This document shows, piece by piece, positions 30,489 through 31,098 of a stretch of 31,098 nt of DNA (positions are counted from its first letter, which is position 1; every line of letters starts with the position of its first letter). Source of the stretch: Zopfochytrium polystomum (lineage: Eukaryota; Chytridiomycota; Chytridiomycetes; Chytridiales; Chytridiaceae); assembly GCA_025765615.1 (NCBI GenBank), contig JAIVFJ010000500.1, forward strand, positions 1-31,098, written 5' to 3'. The notes under the pieces are model-generated. The model saw only the letters and a list, made by a program, of their open reading frames with translations, was not told the origin of the DNA and did not search any database. The translations under genes and the position numbers were made by a program.

Positions 30489-31098
30489 GGATGGGATGGG
30501 AGGGACGGACGACGTTGCGTGTGGGGGGAGGAAAAAGTTGTTTGGTGTGTGTGAGGGGGGGAGAAGAAGCGAAGGAATTTTAATCACATGTATTTATTTT
30601 GTCTCCTCTGTCGCCGTCTGTCTGTCGTCGCTAAATAACTGAATCCAAAGGAAGGATTCGAGTGGAACGCCCGATCGCAAGCAAGCTCACTCTCGCTCTC
30701 TCTCTCTCTCTCTCCCTGTCTCTCTCTGTCTCTCTCGCCCTCTCTGTCTCTCTCTCTCTCTCTGTCTCTCTCCCTGTCTCTGTCTCTCTCTCTCTTGCGC
30801 AATTACAGTAATTTATCCTTCTCGTCAGTCAGGCTTGGCTTGAGTGCGCAAAGCGTGGCTCCCCCCGCTTGCTGCTTCGCGAAAATAAATAACAACAACA
30901 CGCTCTGTCGCCCGAAACCCACTGTCTCTCTGTCTCTCTGTCTCTCTCGCTCTCTGTTTCTCTGTTTCTTCAAATACGAGAACGAGAGATGCCGGTTCCC
31001 AACCCCCCCGCAACCCAATGCATGTCTGGTCTGTCTGTCTGTCGGTCTGTCCGCCTGTCTGCATTGTTGGGAATCCGCCATCACGCTTCTTCTTTTGT
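30489..31098. other. Upstream region of the CCCH gene, CT-rich
   Basis: Contains a CT/TCTG repeat at about 30688-30797 and a second at about 30923-30969. It is the probable promoter and 5' UTR of the CCCH zinc-finger gene. No gene recognised. Confidence 0.5.
30688..30797. repeat. CT-rich microsatellite
   Basis: About 110 bases of CT dinucleotides interrupted by CTGT and CCTG variants. Apparent Arg-Glu repeat frames on the minus strand are artefacts. Confidence 0.9.

Overview
The window looks like nuclear DNA of a fungus. The protein families point that way: an X325/BIM1-type copper protein, a secreted GH3 glycosidase, a large FUSC-type membrane protein and a SRPBCC-like protein resembling fungal DUF7053. 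Genes carry many short GT-AG introns of about 50-210 nt. Exons are GC-rich, while the spaces between genes hold many microsatellites. I cannot name the species; an intron-rich basidiomycete-like or early-diverging fungus fits, but this is inference.

Layout. Positions 1-2600 hold no confident gene, only low-complexity runs, imperfect repeats and possible coding remnants. A 2-oxoglutarate/Fe(II) oxygenase (2715-3568, +) is interrupted by an in-frame stop and a one-base shift. A wax-synthase-like MBOAT gene (about 4467-5882, +) and a DUF7053-like gene (7745-8365, +) follow. Between them lies a degraded chimera (6984-7143) built from an internal piece of the second gene joined to the 3' end of the first, which suggests an old tandem duplication of the two-gene block. 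A small unknown gene (9026-9286, +) has a poly(A) signal. An 11-exon FUSC-type gene (10832-14790, -) is next, then a probable Ty3/gypsy pol fossil (15380-16093), a duplicated promoter-like block (16249-16790) and a secreted GH3 beta-glucosidase-like gene (16807-19348, +).

The right part has three paralogous small multi-pass membrane protein genes of no recognised family (20542-21030, 23563-24033, 24403-24868, all -). An atypical Rho GTPase gene (21411-22343, -) sits between the first and second. It keeps its Rho fold core and a CAAX box but lacks key nucleotide-binding and catalytic motifs. Further right are an X325/BIM1-like secreted copper protein (25517-26368, -) and a tandem CCCH zinc-finger RNA-binding protein of the TTP/TIS11 type (28345-30488, -).

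The genes do not form one pathway; this is a typical gene-by-gene eukaryotic region. Two points stand out: the Rho pseudo-GTPase candidate, and the need for single-base corrections in six of the eleven gene models, mostly in homopolymer runs. That pattern points to residual sequencing error at least as much as to pseudogenes, and it affects how every broken gene here should be read.
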